This document shows, piece by piece, positions 16,172 through 24,080 of a stretch of DNA of 64,000 nucleotides (position 1 is the stretch's first letter; each line of letters starts with the position of its first letter). Source of the stretch: Prauserella_A sp040645195 (GTDB lineage: Bacteria; Actinomycetota; Actinomycetes; Mycobacteriales; Pseudonocardiaceae); assembly GCF_040645195.1 (NCBI RefSeq), contig NZ_JBEYXW010000016.1:62001-126000 (forward strand). Reading direction: 5' to 3'. The notes under the pieces were generated by a model that was not told the origin of the DNA, made no database searches, and saw only the letters and a program-made list of their open reading frames with translations. Made by a program: the position numbers and the translations under genes.

Positions 16172-18238
16172 ATGCGGATGCCGCTGACGGATACAGGCGC
16201 GCACGCGAAACCTGCCGGCTCGGCGCCGGCGGAGCGGAAGTACCGGCCCGAGCTGCAGGGGCTGCGGGCGCTCGCGGCGGTTCTCGTGGTGGTCTACCAC
16301 GTCTGGCTCGGCCGGGTCTCCGGCGGCGTGGACGTGTTCTTCTTCGTCTCCGGATTCCTGATCACAGGCCAGTTGTACCGGGCGAGCCTGCGCGGCCGGA
16401 TCCAGTTCCGGCCGATGTGGGGCCGCATGATCAAGCGGTTGTTCCCCGCCGCGCTCACCGTGCTGCTCGTCACGATGGCAGCGGCCGTGGTGCTGCTGCC
16501 CGAGCATCGATGGTTCCAGACCATCCGTGAGGTCATCGCTTCCGCGCTGTACCTGGAGAACTGGCAGCTCGCGGCATCGTCGGCGGACTACTTCGCCCAG
16601 CACAACACGGCCAGCGTCGTGCAGCACTTCTGGTCACTGTCGATCCAGGGCCAGTTCTACCTGGTGTGGCCGCTGTTCATCGGACTGACCGTGCTGGTCG
16701 TGAGGCGGGCCGGCTGGGGTATGCGGTGGTCGCTGTTCGTGGCGCTGGTTCTGGTGTTCGTCGTCTCGCTCGGCTACTCCGTGTGGCTGACCGTGGTCAA
16801 CCAGCCGTTGGCGTACTTCCACTCGCTCACCCGCGTCTGGGAGTTCGCGCTCGGCGGGCTCCTGGCGCTCGGCATTTCCTCGGTGACCCTGCCGAGAGCA
16901 CTGCGGATCGTGCTGGGCTGGGCCGGTGTGGTGGGACTCGTATCGTGTGGGCTGCTGCTGCAGGTCGGCACCGTGTTCCCCGGCTACGCTGCGTTGTGGC
17001 CGACGGTGTCCGCGGCACTCGTGCTGCTCGCCGGTGCGACCGGCAGCGCCGTCGGCGCCGACCGCCTGCTGGCGTCACGCCCGCTCACCTACCTGGGAAA
17101 CCTCAGCTACGCCCTGTACCTGTGGCACTGGCCGGTCCTGCTCTTCTACCTACTCGCCAGGGACCGGGAGTCGGTCGGCATCCTGGGTGGCTCCTTCGTG
17201 ATCGGTGTCTCGCTGGTGCTGTCGGTGCTCACGTACCACCTGGTGGAGAAACCGGCGCGGGACTCCCGGATCGGCGTGACGACACGCTGGGGTGCCTACC
17301 GCTTCGGCGTGCTCACGCTGGTGCCGGTTCTCATTGCCGCGGGTGCCTGGCAGATCGTCACCACGCAGCGCGCGGCGTTCGCGCTCGATCTCGACGACCC
17401 GGCCCATCCCGGGGCGAGGGCATTGGCGTCCGACGGGCCGCTGCTCAACCTCCAGACCTCGATCGTGCCCCCGTTCGCCACGCTGCCCGACCAGTACGAG
17501 ATCTTCCCCGACGACGAGTGCACCATCTCGCCGCGCCACGAGAAGCTGCGGATCTGCACGGTCGAACCGCGGGGACCGATCACCCGGCGCATTGTGGTGG
17601 TCGGTGACTCGCACTCACAGCAGTACATCGCCGCGCTGCGCCCGATCGCCGCGAAGCACAACTGGCAGATCGTCGCAGTGGGTAAGGGCGGTTGTGCGCT
17701 GACGACCGACCGCACGTGGCCCGAGTGCGGGGAGTGGAACGACGCCGCCATGGCCGAGATCCTCGAGATGAAGCCGGATCTCGTGGTGACCATGGCGACG
17801 AGAGATGTGCGCGCCGGGCTGACGGAGTGGACTCCGCCCGGTTACGTCGAGCAGTGGCAGCGGCTCGGTGACGCCAACATCCCGGTGGTGGCCATGCGGG
17901 ACAGCCCGCGCTACGACTTCGAGCCCTCCGAATGCGTGCAGAAGTACGGTGCCGACTCGCCCCGGTGCGCCAGGCCGCGGGCCGAAATGCTGGCGCCCGA
18001 GCCACCGTACGCCCGGCTCGCCGGAGTACCGCGGAATGTGTCCTTTGTGGATATGAGTGACAGCATCTGCACTGCCGACAAGTGCCTCCCGGTGATCGGC
18101 AACGTACTCGTCTACCTCGACGATAACCACATCACGGCCGCCTACCTGCAGACCATGGCCCCGGAGCTGGAACGGAAACTGGCGCTGGCGCTGGGCTGGG
18201 AGGACGTGTCCATGGTGCTGTCGACGCCGCCACGCTGA
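16172..18238 (+). CDS. Acyltransferase-3 membrane protein fused to SGNH domain (OatA-like)
   Basis: About 688 residues. The N-terminal AT3 domain has RPELQGLRALAAVLVVVYH (catalytic-type His), FFFVSGFLITG and about ten membrane segments; RPLTYLGNLSYALYLWHWPVL closes it. After a linker, the C-terminal extracytoplasmic SGNH-type domain has the block I motif VVVGDSHSQQYI and a late DDNH. The combination resembles O-acetyltransferases such as OatA or exopolysaccharide-modifying enzymes that move acetyl groups onto surface glycans. ATG 16172 is chosen over the long upstream frame because GGAGAG precedes it; ATG 16178 is also possible. Confidence 0.88.
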   Translation: MRMPLTDTGAHAKPAGSAPAERKYRPELQGLRALAAVLVVVYHVWLGRVSGGVDVFFFVSGFLITGQLYRASLRGRIQFRPMWGRMIKRLFPAALTVLLVTMAAAVVLLPEHRWFQTIREVIASALYLENWQLAASSADYFAQHNTASVVQHFWSLSIQGQFYLVWPLFIGLTVLVVRRAGWGMRWSLFVALVLVFVVSLGYSVWLTVVNQPLAYFHSLTRVWEFALGGLLALGISSVTLPRALRIVLGWAGVVGLVSCGLLLQVGTVFPGYAALWPTVSAALVLLAGATGSAVGADRLLASRPLTYLGNLSYALYLWHWPVLLFYLLARDRESVGILGGSFVIGVSLVLSVLTYHLVEKPARDSRIGVTTRWGAYRFGVLTLVPVLIAAGAWQIVTTQRAAFALDLDDPAHPGARALASDGPLLNLQTSIVPPFATLPDQYEIFPDDECTISPRHEKLRICTVEPRGPITRRIVVVGDSHSQQYIAALRPIAAKHNWQIVAVGKGGCALTTDRTWPECGEWNDAAMAEILEMKPDLVVTMATRDVRAGLTEWTPPGYVEQWQRLGDANIPVVAMRDSPRYDFEPSECVQKYGADSPRCARPRAEMLAPEPPYARLAGVPRNVSFVDMSDSICTADKCLPVIGNVLVYLDDNHITAAYLQTMAPELERKLALALGWEDVSMVLSTPPR

Positions 18239-18281
18239 TTCGATCCGGCGGTTACGCAGGAAATTGATGATGATCACAGGA

Positions 18282-18306
18282 GCGGGAAACGGGAACGGTT
18301 TCCCGC
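18282..18306 (+). terminator. Terminator-like hairpin after acyltransferase gene
   Basis: GCGGGAAAC (18282-18290) and GTTTCCCGC (18298-18306) form a perfect 9-bp stem with a 7-nt loop, 44 bp after the acyltransferase stop. There is no T-tract, as is common in actinobacteria. The stretch from here to 18465 holds nothing else I recognise. Confidence 0.6.
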
Positions 18307-18465
18307 CGATCAGGCGCGCCCTGCTTCCGGCGACACCTCGCTGACCGGCCTGGACGCCGCGCCGGGGCGGGCGGGGGAGTGCGCGAATCCGCCAGTTTAT
18401 CCTGCCCCGATTAACCGCGTATCACGGGGCTGTTGCATCCGCACCAATTAATTTCTTGTTACGAG

Positions 18466-18484
18466 GCATCTGTTTGACAGATGC
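18466..18484. promoter_or_regulatory. Predicted LysR operator (ATC-N9-GAT) upstream of TRAP operon
   Basis: GCATC-TGTTTGACA-GATGC is a 19-bp dyad containing ATC-N9-GAT, hence the LysR T-N11-A signature. The inner bases extend the perfect pairing to 8 bp (GCATCTGT/ACAGATGC). Exactly 20 nt downstream is TTGACG (18505-18510), a -35 candidate, with GAATCT (18528-18533) 17 bp further as a weak -10. The same box and spacing occur at 23181-23199. Confidence 0.6.
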
Positions 18485-18504
18485 AGAGTGTCACTTTTGA
18501 CTGT

Positions 18505-18533
18505 TTGACGTGCTCCAGGGCCTTTCGGAATCT
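18505..18533 (+). promoter_or_regulatory. Candidate promoter of TRAP transporter operon
   Basis: TTGACG at 18505-18510 and GAATCT at 18528-18533 are separated by 17 bp, about 100 bp before the lipoprotein start. The -10 is poor, so activation by a LysR protein bound at 18466-18484 (about position -65) would make sense. Confidence 0.4.
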
Positions 18534-18631
18534 TGAGTCGAACCGCGGCGGCTCCACGCACGCGGGATCGGCGCGGATTCGCAGGCAAGGGCTGGCGAAA
18601 CCGGCTTGCGGATCGCAGGAGAGGACAACGC

Positions 18632-19633
18632 ATGAGATCACTCCACAAAGCAGCCGCTGTCTGCGGACTCGTCGCGGCGCTCGCGCTCACGGCATGCTCT
18701 GGCACGTCCGGGAACAGCTCCGGCATACCGGAGCTGGTGCTCGCCGTCGAGACGAGCGAGGGCGACCCGTTGGCGGACATGCTGCTCGCCTTCGCCGAGG
18801 AAGTCGAAGCCGAACTCGGCGACGCGGTCGAACTCGAGGTGCAGACGGGCGGCGCAATCGGCGACGAGGAGGCCGTGCTGCAGGCCCTGCGTGGCGGCGC
18901 CGTCGACATCGCCGCGGTGAGCAGTTCCGTCGCGAATGTCGACCCGGCATTCAACATCATGGAGATGCCGTTTCTGTTCACCGACCGGGAAAGTGTCGCG
19001 GAATTCCTCGACGGCGATTTCGGTGCCGAGCTCAGCGATTCTCTGGTGAGTTCCATCGGAACCCGTGTCCTGTCATTTGGCGAGAACGGTTTCCGGCACA
19101 TCACCAACAACGAGCGCCCGATCGTGACGGCCGAGGACCTCGCGGGCCTGCGCATCCGCGTTCCCGGCAACCCGGCCAGGGTCTCCCTCTTCGAAACACT
19201 CGGCGCGTCCCCCACGCAGATCGACATCGGCGAGGCGTACCTGGCGCTCGATCAGGGGGTGCTCGACGGGCAGGAGAACCCGCTCAAGGTGATCGACGCT
19301 TTCTCGTTCTACGAGAAGCAGCGCTATCTCTCGCTGACCTCGCACATCTACAGCCCCGTCTACCTGACCATGAACGACGACAGCTGGCAGGAGCTGTCCG
19401 CGGAGATCCAGCAGGGACTGGGCAAAGCGGCGGCTGCCGCGGCCGAACGGAGCAGGACCGCGGGCGCTGAGGCCGACGAAAGCCTGATCACGAAGTTCAC
19501 GGAGGCAGGCGTCGAGGTCAACGAGGCGAACGTGGCGCAACTGCGTGGCATCGTGTCCACTGTGCGCGATGAGATCGCGGCCGACATCCCCGGCGACTTC
19601 GCCGACCGTGTACTCGCCGAGTACGCCCAGTGA
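18632..19633 (+). CDS. TRAP transporter substrate-binding protein (DctP family), lipoprotein
   Basis: 333 residues from ATG 18632 with AGGAGAGGA upstream. A lipoprotein signal (VAALALTACSG, lipobox LTAC) anchors it outside the membrane. The mature part has DctP-family features: EMPFLFTDRESV, ENGFRHITNNERPI, DLAGLRIRVPGNP and the arginine-containing VPGNPAR motif that binds carboxylates, then ALDQGVLDGQENPL. It captures an organic acid for the DctQ/DctM permease encoded two genes downstream. It overlaps the next gene by 4 bp. Confidence 0.93.
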   Translation: MRSLHKAAAVCGLVAALALTACSGTSGNSSGIPELVLAVETSEGDPLADMLLAFAEEVEAELGDAVELEVQTGGAIGDEEAVLQALRGGAVDIAAVSSSVANVDPAFNIMEMPFLFTDRESVAEFLDGDFGAELSDSLVSSIGTRVLSFGENGFRHITNNERPIVTAEDLAGLRIRVPGNPARVSLFETLGASPTQIDIGEAYLALDQGVLDGQENPLKVIDAFSFYEKQRYLSLTSHIYSPVYLTMNDDSWQELSAEIQQGLGKAAAAAAERSRTAGAEADESLITKFTEAGVEVNEANVAQLRGIVSTVRDEIAADIPGDFADRVLAEYAQ

Positions 19634-20400
19634 GCCCCTCAGGAGAGCGGCCACCCCTGCCACTCGGTGCGCTGAACACCGCGAAGCGGATCGGTCTGGT
19701 GTACATGGCATCGAGCGTGCTCATGGAGGCCGAGATGTACGCCATGGCCACAGCGGATGTCACGATCCACACCAGCCGGGTCACCCTGCCCAGCGTCACC
19801 GTCGACGGCATCGACGCGATGATGCGCTCGCCGGAGCTGCGCGCGGCGGTCGAACTGGTGGCGCAGGCACCACTGGATGTGCTCGTGTTCGGCGGCACGA
19901 GCGCGTCCTTCCTGCACGGCACCGCCTGGGACCGGATGCTGATCCAGCACATCGAGGAGTGGAGCGGCCTTGTCGGTCGCTGCACGACCACCTCCACCGC
20001 CAGCATCGCCGCGCTGGACGCTGTGGGATCGGGGCCGATCAGCCTGGTGACGCCGTACCGCCAGGAGGTCATCGACCGCGCGGAACGGTTCTTCGGCGAG
20101 AACGGCCATCCGGTGCTCGCCAGCTCAGGCCTCGGCATCACGAGCGATCACGAGCTCGCCGAGGTGCCGCTGGAGAAGGTGTACGACCTCGCCGTCGAGA
20201 CCGACGTCCCCGAGGCCACGACGGTGTTCATCAGCTGCACCAACTTCGCGAGCGTCGGCGCGATCGCCGCGCTCGAGGACGAGCTCGGCAAACCGGTCGT
20301 CAGCGCGGTACAGGCGTCGTTCTGGTACGCGCTACGGCTGGCGAAGGCGGATGATGCCGCCCAGCCCGGGTTCGGCAGGCTGTTCGGAGCGCGGCCATGA
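19630..20400 (+). CDS. Asp/Glu racemase superfamily enzyme, arylmalonate decarboxylase-like
   Basis: 256 residues. The fold belongs to the Asp/Glu racemase and maleate isomerase superfamily, but the first catalytic cysteine position is glycine (FGGTSASFLHG) while the second cysteine is kept (FISCTNFAS). That Gly/Cys pattern, together with RCTTTSTAS, SSGLGITS and the ending PGFGRLF, matches what I recall of bacterial arylmalonate decarboxylase. It may decarboxylate or isomerise a disubstituted malonate or related acid. It sits between the TRAP binding-protein gene and the TRAP permease genes with ATGA overlaps, so its substrate is probably the imported acid or an early product of it. Confidence 0.8.
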   Translation: MSPSGERPPLPLGALNTAKRIGLVYMASSVLMEAEMYAMATADVTIHTSRVTLPSVTVDGIDAMMRSPELRAAVELVAQAPLDVLVFGGTSASFLHGTAWDRMLIQHIEEWSGLVGRCTTTSTASIAALDAVGSGPISLVTPYRQEVIDRAERFFGENGHPVLASSGLGITSDHELAEVPLEKVYDLAVETDVPEATTVFISCTNFASVGAIAALEDELGKPVVSAVQASFWYALRLAKADDAAQPGFGRLFGARP

Positions 20401-20936
20401 CCACTGTGGACTCAGCACAACCGGCATCGGGCGCGCTCGAACCGGCGCCGCCAACGCACACCGTCATCGACCGGGTACTGGAGGCGCTCGCCGCGCTGTC
20501 GCTCGTGTCGATCACGGTGCTGCTCTTCGCCAACGCCACGCTGCGTTTCCTGTTCAACTCGCCGCTGGGCTGGACCGAGGAGATCGTGACGGGGCTGATG
20601 CTGTGGCTGACGATGTTCGGCTTCGTGCTCGGCGTCCGCAGGCGTGAGTCGATCACCGTGCGGGCCTTCGTCGGCAGGTTGCCGCTGAAGGTCCAGGTGT
20701 GGCTGAAGCTGGCGACCGATCTCGTGACCGCCGTCGTCCTGCTGCACCTGGCGTGGTTCGCCTTCCAGTACCTCACCGAGTTCGGCTCCGACACGACGGC
20801 GTACCTGCGGTTGCCGCGCGGTTTCTTCACCGCCGCACTGCCCGTCGGTGCGCTCGCCGCCGCGCTGCTCGTCCTGGTGCAGCTGCCGAAAGGCCGCGAG
20901 GCCATCCTGCGCCAGCAACAGGAGGAACAGTCGTGA
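20397..20936 (+). CDS. TRAP transporter small permease (DctQ family)
   Basis: 179 residues with four predicted membrane segments. The family signature appears in TEEIVTGLMLWLTMFGFVLGVRRRESITV, with ANATLRFLFNSPLGW before it. DctQ proteins partner with DctM in the inner membrane; the pair uses a sodium gradient to import substrate delivered by DctP. The gene overlaps both neighbours by 4 bp. Confidence 0.92.
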   Translation: MTTVDSAQPASGALEPAPPTHTVIDRVLEALAALSLVSITVLLFANATLRFLFNSPLGWTEEIVTGLMLWLTMFGFVLGVRRRESITVRAFVGRLPLKVQVWLKLATDLVTAVVLLHLAWFAFQYLTEFGSDTTAYLRLPRGFFTAALPVGALAAALLVLVQLPKGREAILRQQQEEQS

Positions 20937-22216
20937 TCCTCGTCGTCACACTGCTGGCCATCGTCGGCCTGCTCGTCCTCGGCACACCCTTGATCATCGC
21001 CATGGCGGGCGGTGTCGCGCTGTATGCGACGCTCGACGGCGCCTGGATGCTGCAGTACCCGCAGCAGGTCACCGACGGCATGGGCAGCTTCGTGCTACTG
21101 GCGATGCCGCTGTTCATCCTCGCGGGTGTGGTGATGAACGCCGGCGGAATCGCCGACCGGGTCTTCGCCTTCGCGCGGTCGCTCTTCGGCCCGCTGCCCG
21201 GCGGGCTCGCGCAGGTGGACGTGTCGACCAGCCTGTTCTTCGGCGGGATGGTGGGTACGTCGGTGGCCGACCTGGCAGGCACCGGATCCACCCTGATCCC
21301 GCAGATGAAGAAGCACGGCTACCCCGCTCCGTACGCCGCCGCGGTGACGGCCTCCTCGTCGGGAATCGGCCCGCTGATCCCGCCGTCCTCGCCGATGATC
21401 CTGTACGCGGCGGCCACCGGTACCTCGCTGGGCACGCTGTTCATGGCCGGTATCGTGCCCGGCATCATCCTCACCGTCGTACTGATGGTGGTCGTCGGCG
21501 TGCAGGCGGTGCGCAACGGCTGGGGCGAGAAGATCGCCTTCAGCTGGGCCGAGGTGTTCCGCACCCTGCGGTCGTCGATTCTGGCCTTCGGCGTGCCGGT
21601 CATCATCCTGCTCGGCCTGACACTCGGGGTGTTCACGCCGACCGAGTCGGGTGCGTTCGCCGTCGCCTACGCGATCGCCGTGTCCGCGCTGGCCTACCGT
21701 TCGCTCGGCCTGCGGAAGCTGTACCGCTGCCTGGTCGAAGCGGCCGTGCTGACCGGTGAGGTCATGCTCATCGTCGGTGTGTCCGTTGCGCTCGGCGCTG
21801 TGCTCGCGATGGCCGGGTTGCCCGGGGTGCTGACGGACTTCGCGACCTCCGTCGTTCCCGGGGACGCGCAGCTCGGCTACGTCGTCGTGCTGACGCTCGT
21901 CGCGATCGTGGCAGGCATGCTCTTCGACCCCCTGATCCCGGTGATCATGCCGGTGCTGCTGCCGACGGTACTCGAGGTGGGCATCGATCCAGTCCACTTC
22001 GGAGTGATCATCGTGCTGACCGTCGTCATTGGACAGGTGACCCCGCCGGTCGCCATGTCGCTGGTGGTGGCGGCCAAGATCGCCAAGGTCGACGCGTGGC
22101 GGGTGCTGCGCGCGAACACGCCGTTCCTGCTCGCCACCATTGTCGTGCTGGTTCTGGTGATGCTCTTCCCGCAGCTGGCCACCTGGCTTCCGTCCATTCT
22201 CGACGATCAGCCATGA
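20933..22216 (+). CDS. TRAP transporter large permease (DctM family)
   Basis: 427 residues from GTG 20933, with AGGAGGA at 20920-20926. Highly hydrophobic with about 12 membrane segments and the family motifs AMPLFILAGVVMNAGGIADRVFAFARSL, GTSVADLAGTGSTLIPQMKKHGYP, SSSGIGPLIPPSSPMILYAAATGTS and LFDPLIPVIMPVLLPT. It forms the transport channel of the TRAP system. Overlaps DctQ and the LysR gene by 4 bp each, so the whole set is one transcript. Confidence 0.94.
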   Translation: MILVVTLLAIVGLLVLGTPLIIAMAGGVALYATLDGAWMLQYPQQVTDGMGSFVLLAMPLFILAGVVMNAGGIADRVFAFARSLFGPLPGGLAQVDVSTSLFFGGMVGTSVADLAGTGSTLIPQMKKHGYPAPYAAAVTASSSGIGPLIPPSSPMILYAAATGTSLGTLFMAGIVPGIILTVVLMVVVGVQAVRNGWGEKIAFSWAEVFRTLRSSILAFGVPVIILLGLTLGVFTPTESGAFAVAYAIAVSALAYRSLGLRKLYRCLVEAAVLTGEVMLIVGVSVALGAVLAMAGLPGVLTDFATSVVPGDAQLGYVVVLTLVAIVAGMLFDPLIPVIMPVLLPTVLEVGIDPVHFGVIIVLTVVIGQVTPPVAMSLVVAAKIAKVDAWRVLRANTPFLLATIVVLVLVMLFPQLATWLPSILDDQP

Positions 22217-23142
22217 GTGCGGTGGACCTGCTCAGGGAGATCTCGCTGACGCAGCTGCGTTACTTCATCCGAGCGGCCGAGCGCGAGAGCATGACACGAG
22301 CTGCCGAGGACCTCTACGTCGCACAGTCGGCGGTGTCGTCGGCGGTCGCCCACCTGGAGAAGGAGCTCGGGGTCCAGCTGTTCATCCGGCGGCATGCCAG
22401 GGGACTCATCCTGACACCGGCGGGGAGGGAGTTGCTGCTACGGGCGCGGCAGGTGCTCAACTCGCTCGCCGAGTCACTGGAGGAGATCGCGGGCGACGCC
22501 CAGGCCTTCTGGGGCACCCTGCACGTCGTGTGCTTCAGCCCGCTCGCACCGTTCTACCTGCCGTCGATCCTGTCCGGCCTGAAGGAGGAACACTCCGGGC
22601 TCGACGTACACGTCAGCGAGGCGGTGGCCGGTGAGGTAGGCGAGTTCCTCGAATCGGGGCGCGCCGAGATCGCGCTGACCTACGATCTCGCGCTGGGCGA
22701 CGGCATCCAACGCGAGGTCCTTGCCGAGATCCAGCCCTACGTCGCGCTGCCGGCCGGCCATCGGCTGGCAGCTGCGACGAGCCTGCGGCTGGCCGATCTC
22801 GCCGACGAGCCGATGATCCTGGTCGACCTGCCCTACAGCCGGGACTACTTCATCGGTGTGTTCACGGATCGCGGGCTGGTGCCGAACATCCAGTACCGGT
22901 CCGGTAGCTACGAGACGGTCAGGGCGCTGGTGGCGCAGGATCACGGCTACAGCCTGCTGCACCAGCGCCCCGCCACCGACACCACCTACGGGGGCGGGCG
23001 CATTGTCGCCGTTCCGATCGCCGACGTCGTGGAGCCGCTCCGGGTCGTCGTCGCCACACTGCAGTCGATGAAGGTGAGCCAGCGCGCGCGGGCGTTCGCC
23101 GACCGGTGCCGGGCAGTGGTGGCGCAGGGGCAGAACGGCTGA
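22213..23142 (+). CDS. LysR family transcriptional regulator
   Basis: 309 residues. The N-terminal helix-turn-helix (TQLRYFIRAAERESMTRAAEDLYVAQSAVSSAVAHLEKELG) is canonical; the rest is the two-lobed effector-binding domain. ATG 22213 shares ATGA with the DctM stop. LysR genes are often divergent from their targets, but here the regulator sits between two operons of the same direction. Both operons start with a GCATC-N9-GATGC dyad, so this protein is the obvious candidate regulator of TRAP uptake and the downstream catabolic genes. Confidence 0.92.
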   Translation: MSAVDLLREISLTQLRYFIRAAERESMTRAAEDLYVAQSAVSSAVAHLEKELGVQLFIRRHARGLILTPAGRELLLRARQVLNSLAESLEEIAGDAQAFWGTLHVVCFSPLAPFYLPSILSGLKEEHSGLDVHVSEAVAGEVGEFLESGRAEIALTYDLALGDGIQREVLAEIQPYVALPAGHRLAAATSLRLADLADEPMILVDLPYSRDYFIGVFTDRGLVPNIQYRSGSYETVRALVAQDHGYSLLHQRPATDTTYGGGRIVAVPIADVVEPLRVVVATLQSMKVSQRARAFADRCRAVVAQGQNG

Positions 23143-23180
23143 ACCGCGTCCCGGCGCCGCATCGCCTCGGCGGATTCCCT

Positions 23181-23199
23181 GCATCGGTTTCGCCGATGC
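23181..23199. promoter_or_regulatory. Predicted LysR operator (ATC-N9-GAT) upstream of hydrolase-monooxygenase operon
   Basis: GCATC-GGTTTCGCC-GATGC, 19 bp, has the same arms and 9-bp spacer as the site at 18466, and shares GTTT and one C in the spacer. It lies 20 nt before TTGACG of the candidate promoter, about 67 bp upstream of the expected transcription start, which is the usual place for a LysR recognition site. It could also act as a terminator hairpin for the LysR gene. Confidence 0.6.
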
Positions 23200-23219
23200 G
23201 GCAACGCTGATCTCGATGT

Positions 23220-23249
23220 TTGACGCTGTGCTCGGGGTCGCTTTTAGAT
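23220..23249 (+). promoter_or_regulatory. Candidate promoter of hydrolase-monooxygenase operon
   Basis: TTGACG (23220-23225) and TTAGAT (23244-23249), spaced 18 bp, lie about 30 bp before the GTG start at 23280. GGGAGGG at about 23270 provides the ribosome site. This is a reasonable sigma-70-type promoter. Confidence 0.5.
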
Positions 23250-23279
23250 CGTGTGTAGACCAATCGAGCGGGAGGGCAC

Positions 23280-24080
23280 GTGATCGAGGACGACCTCAGA
23301 CCCGGGTACGTCGACACGCCGATGGGCCGGATGCACGTCGTCACGCGTGGTTCAGGTCCATGTCTGGTGCTGCTGCACCAGACACCGCGGTGCTGGGACG
23401 AGTACCGGGCGCTGATGAGCAGGCTCGACGACTACCAGCTCGTGGTACCGGACCTCCCAGGGCACGGGGCTTCGCCGCCGCCGGTGGCCAACACGATCGA
23501 GGGGGCCGCGGAGGCTGTACTGGCCATATTGGACGCATTGGCCGTGCCCAGCGCCCATGTCGCAGGCCACCACTTCGGCGGGCTGGTCGCCTATCACCTC
23601 GCCGTGTCGGCACCGGAGCGCGTCGAGTCGCTCGTGCTCTCCTCGACCCCCTACATCGACGCGGCCGAACGTGAGCGCAGGCGGACGGCACCGGCCTTCA
23701 ACGAGGTGGAACCACGATCCGACGGCGGCCACCTCGGCGAGCTGTGGCAGCGGCGTAGCGGCTATCTCGCCCGCCCCGATCCCGCCGTGCTGTCCCGGTA
23801 TGTGCGGGACGTGCTCGCACACGCCGAGCCCGATCGCGGTCACGCCGCCGTCGCGGTCTACCGCTCGGAGGACGGGGTGGGCCGCTACCCGGGCCCCGTG
23901 CTGCGTATCGAGTCCGCCCGCGATCCACGGGCGTTCCCGCGCAGGGAACGGATCAAAGCGGCCTTCCCGCAGGCGAGGGAACTCGTGATCGGCGAGGGGG
24001 ACATCGCCACGCCCGAGACATGCCCCGGCGAGTTCGCGGCGGCCATTGTGGACTTTCACCGCGGCGCGGTGCACCGGTGA
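23280..24080 (+). CDS. Alpha/beta-hydrolase fold protein lacking canonical nucleophile
   Basis: 266 residues with the alpha/beta-hydrolase core: CLVLLHQTPRCWDEY (oxyanion region), VVPDLPGHGASPPP, and the nucleophile elbow VAGHHFGGLVAYHLA. The elbow reads G-H-H-F-G-G, so histidine stands where Ser, Asp or Cys normally sits. The usual C-terminal catalytic histidine region reads VIGEGDIATPETCPGEF and has no histidine. The fold is certain; ordinary ester hydrolysis is doubtful. It is the first gene of an operon whose members overlap by 4-11 bp, so it should act on an intermediate of that pathway. Confidence 0.85.
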   Translation: MIEDDLRPGYVDTPMGRMHVVTRGSGPCLVLLHQTPRCWDEYRALMSRLDDYQLVVPDLPGHGASPPPVANTIEGAAEAVLAILDALAVPSAHVAGHHFGGLVAYHLAVSAPERVESLVLSSTPYIDAAERERRRTAPAFNEVEPRSDGGHLGELWQRRSGYLARPDPAVLSRYVRDVLAHAEPDRGHAAVAVYRSEDGVGRYPGPVLRIESARDPRAFPRRERIKAAFPQARELVIGEGDIATPETCPGEFAAAIVDFHRGAVHR

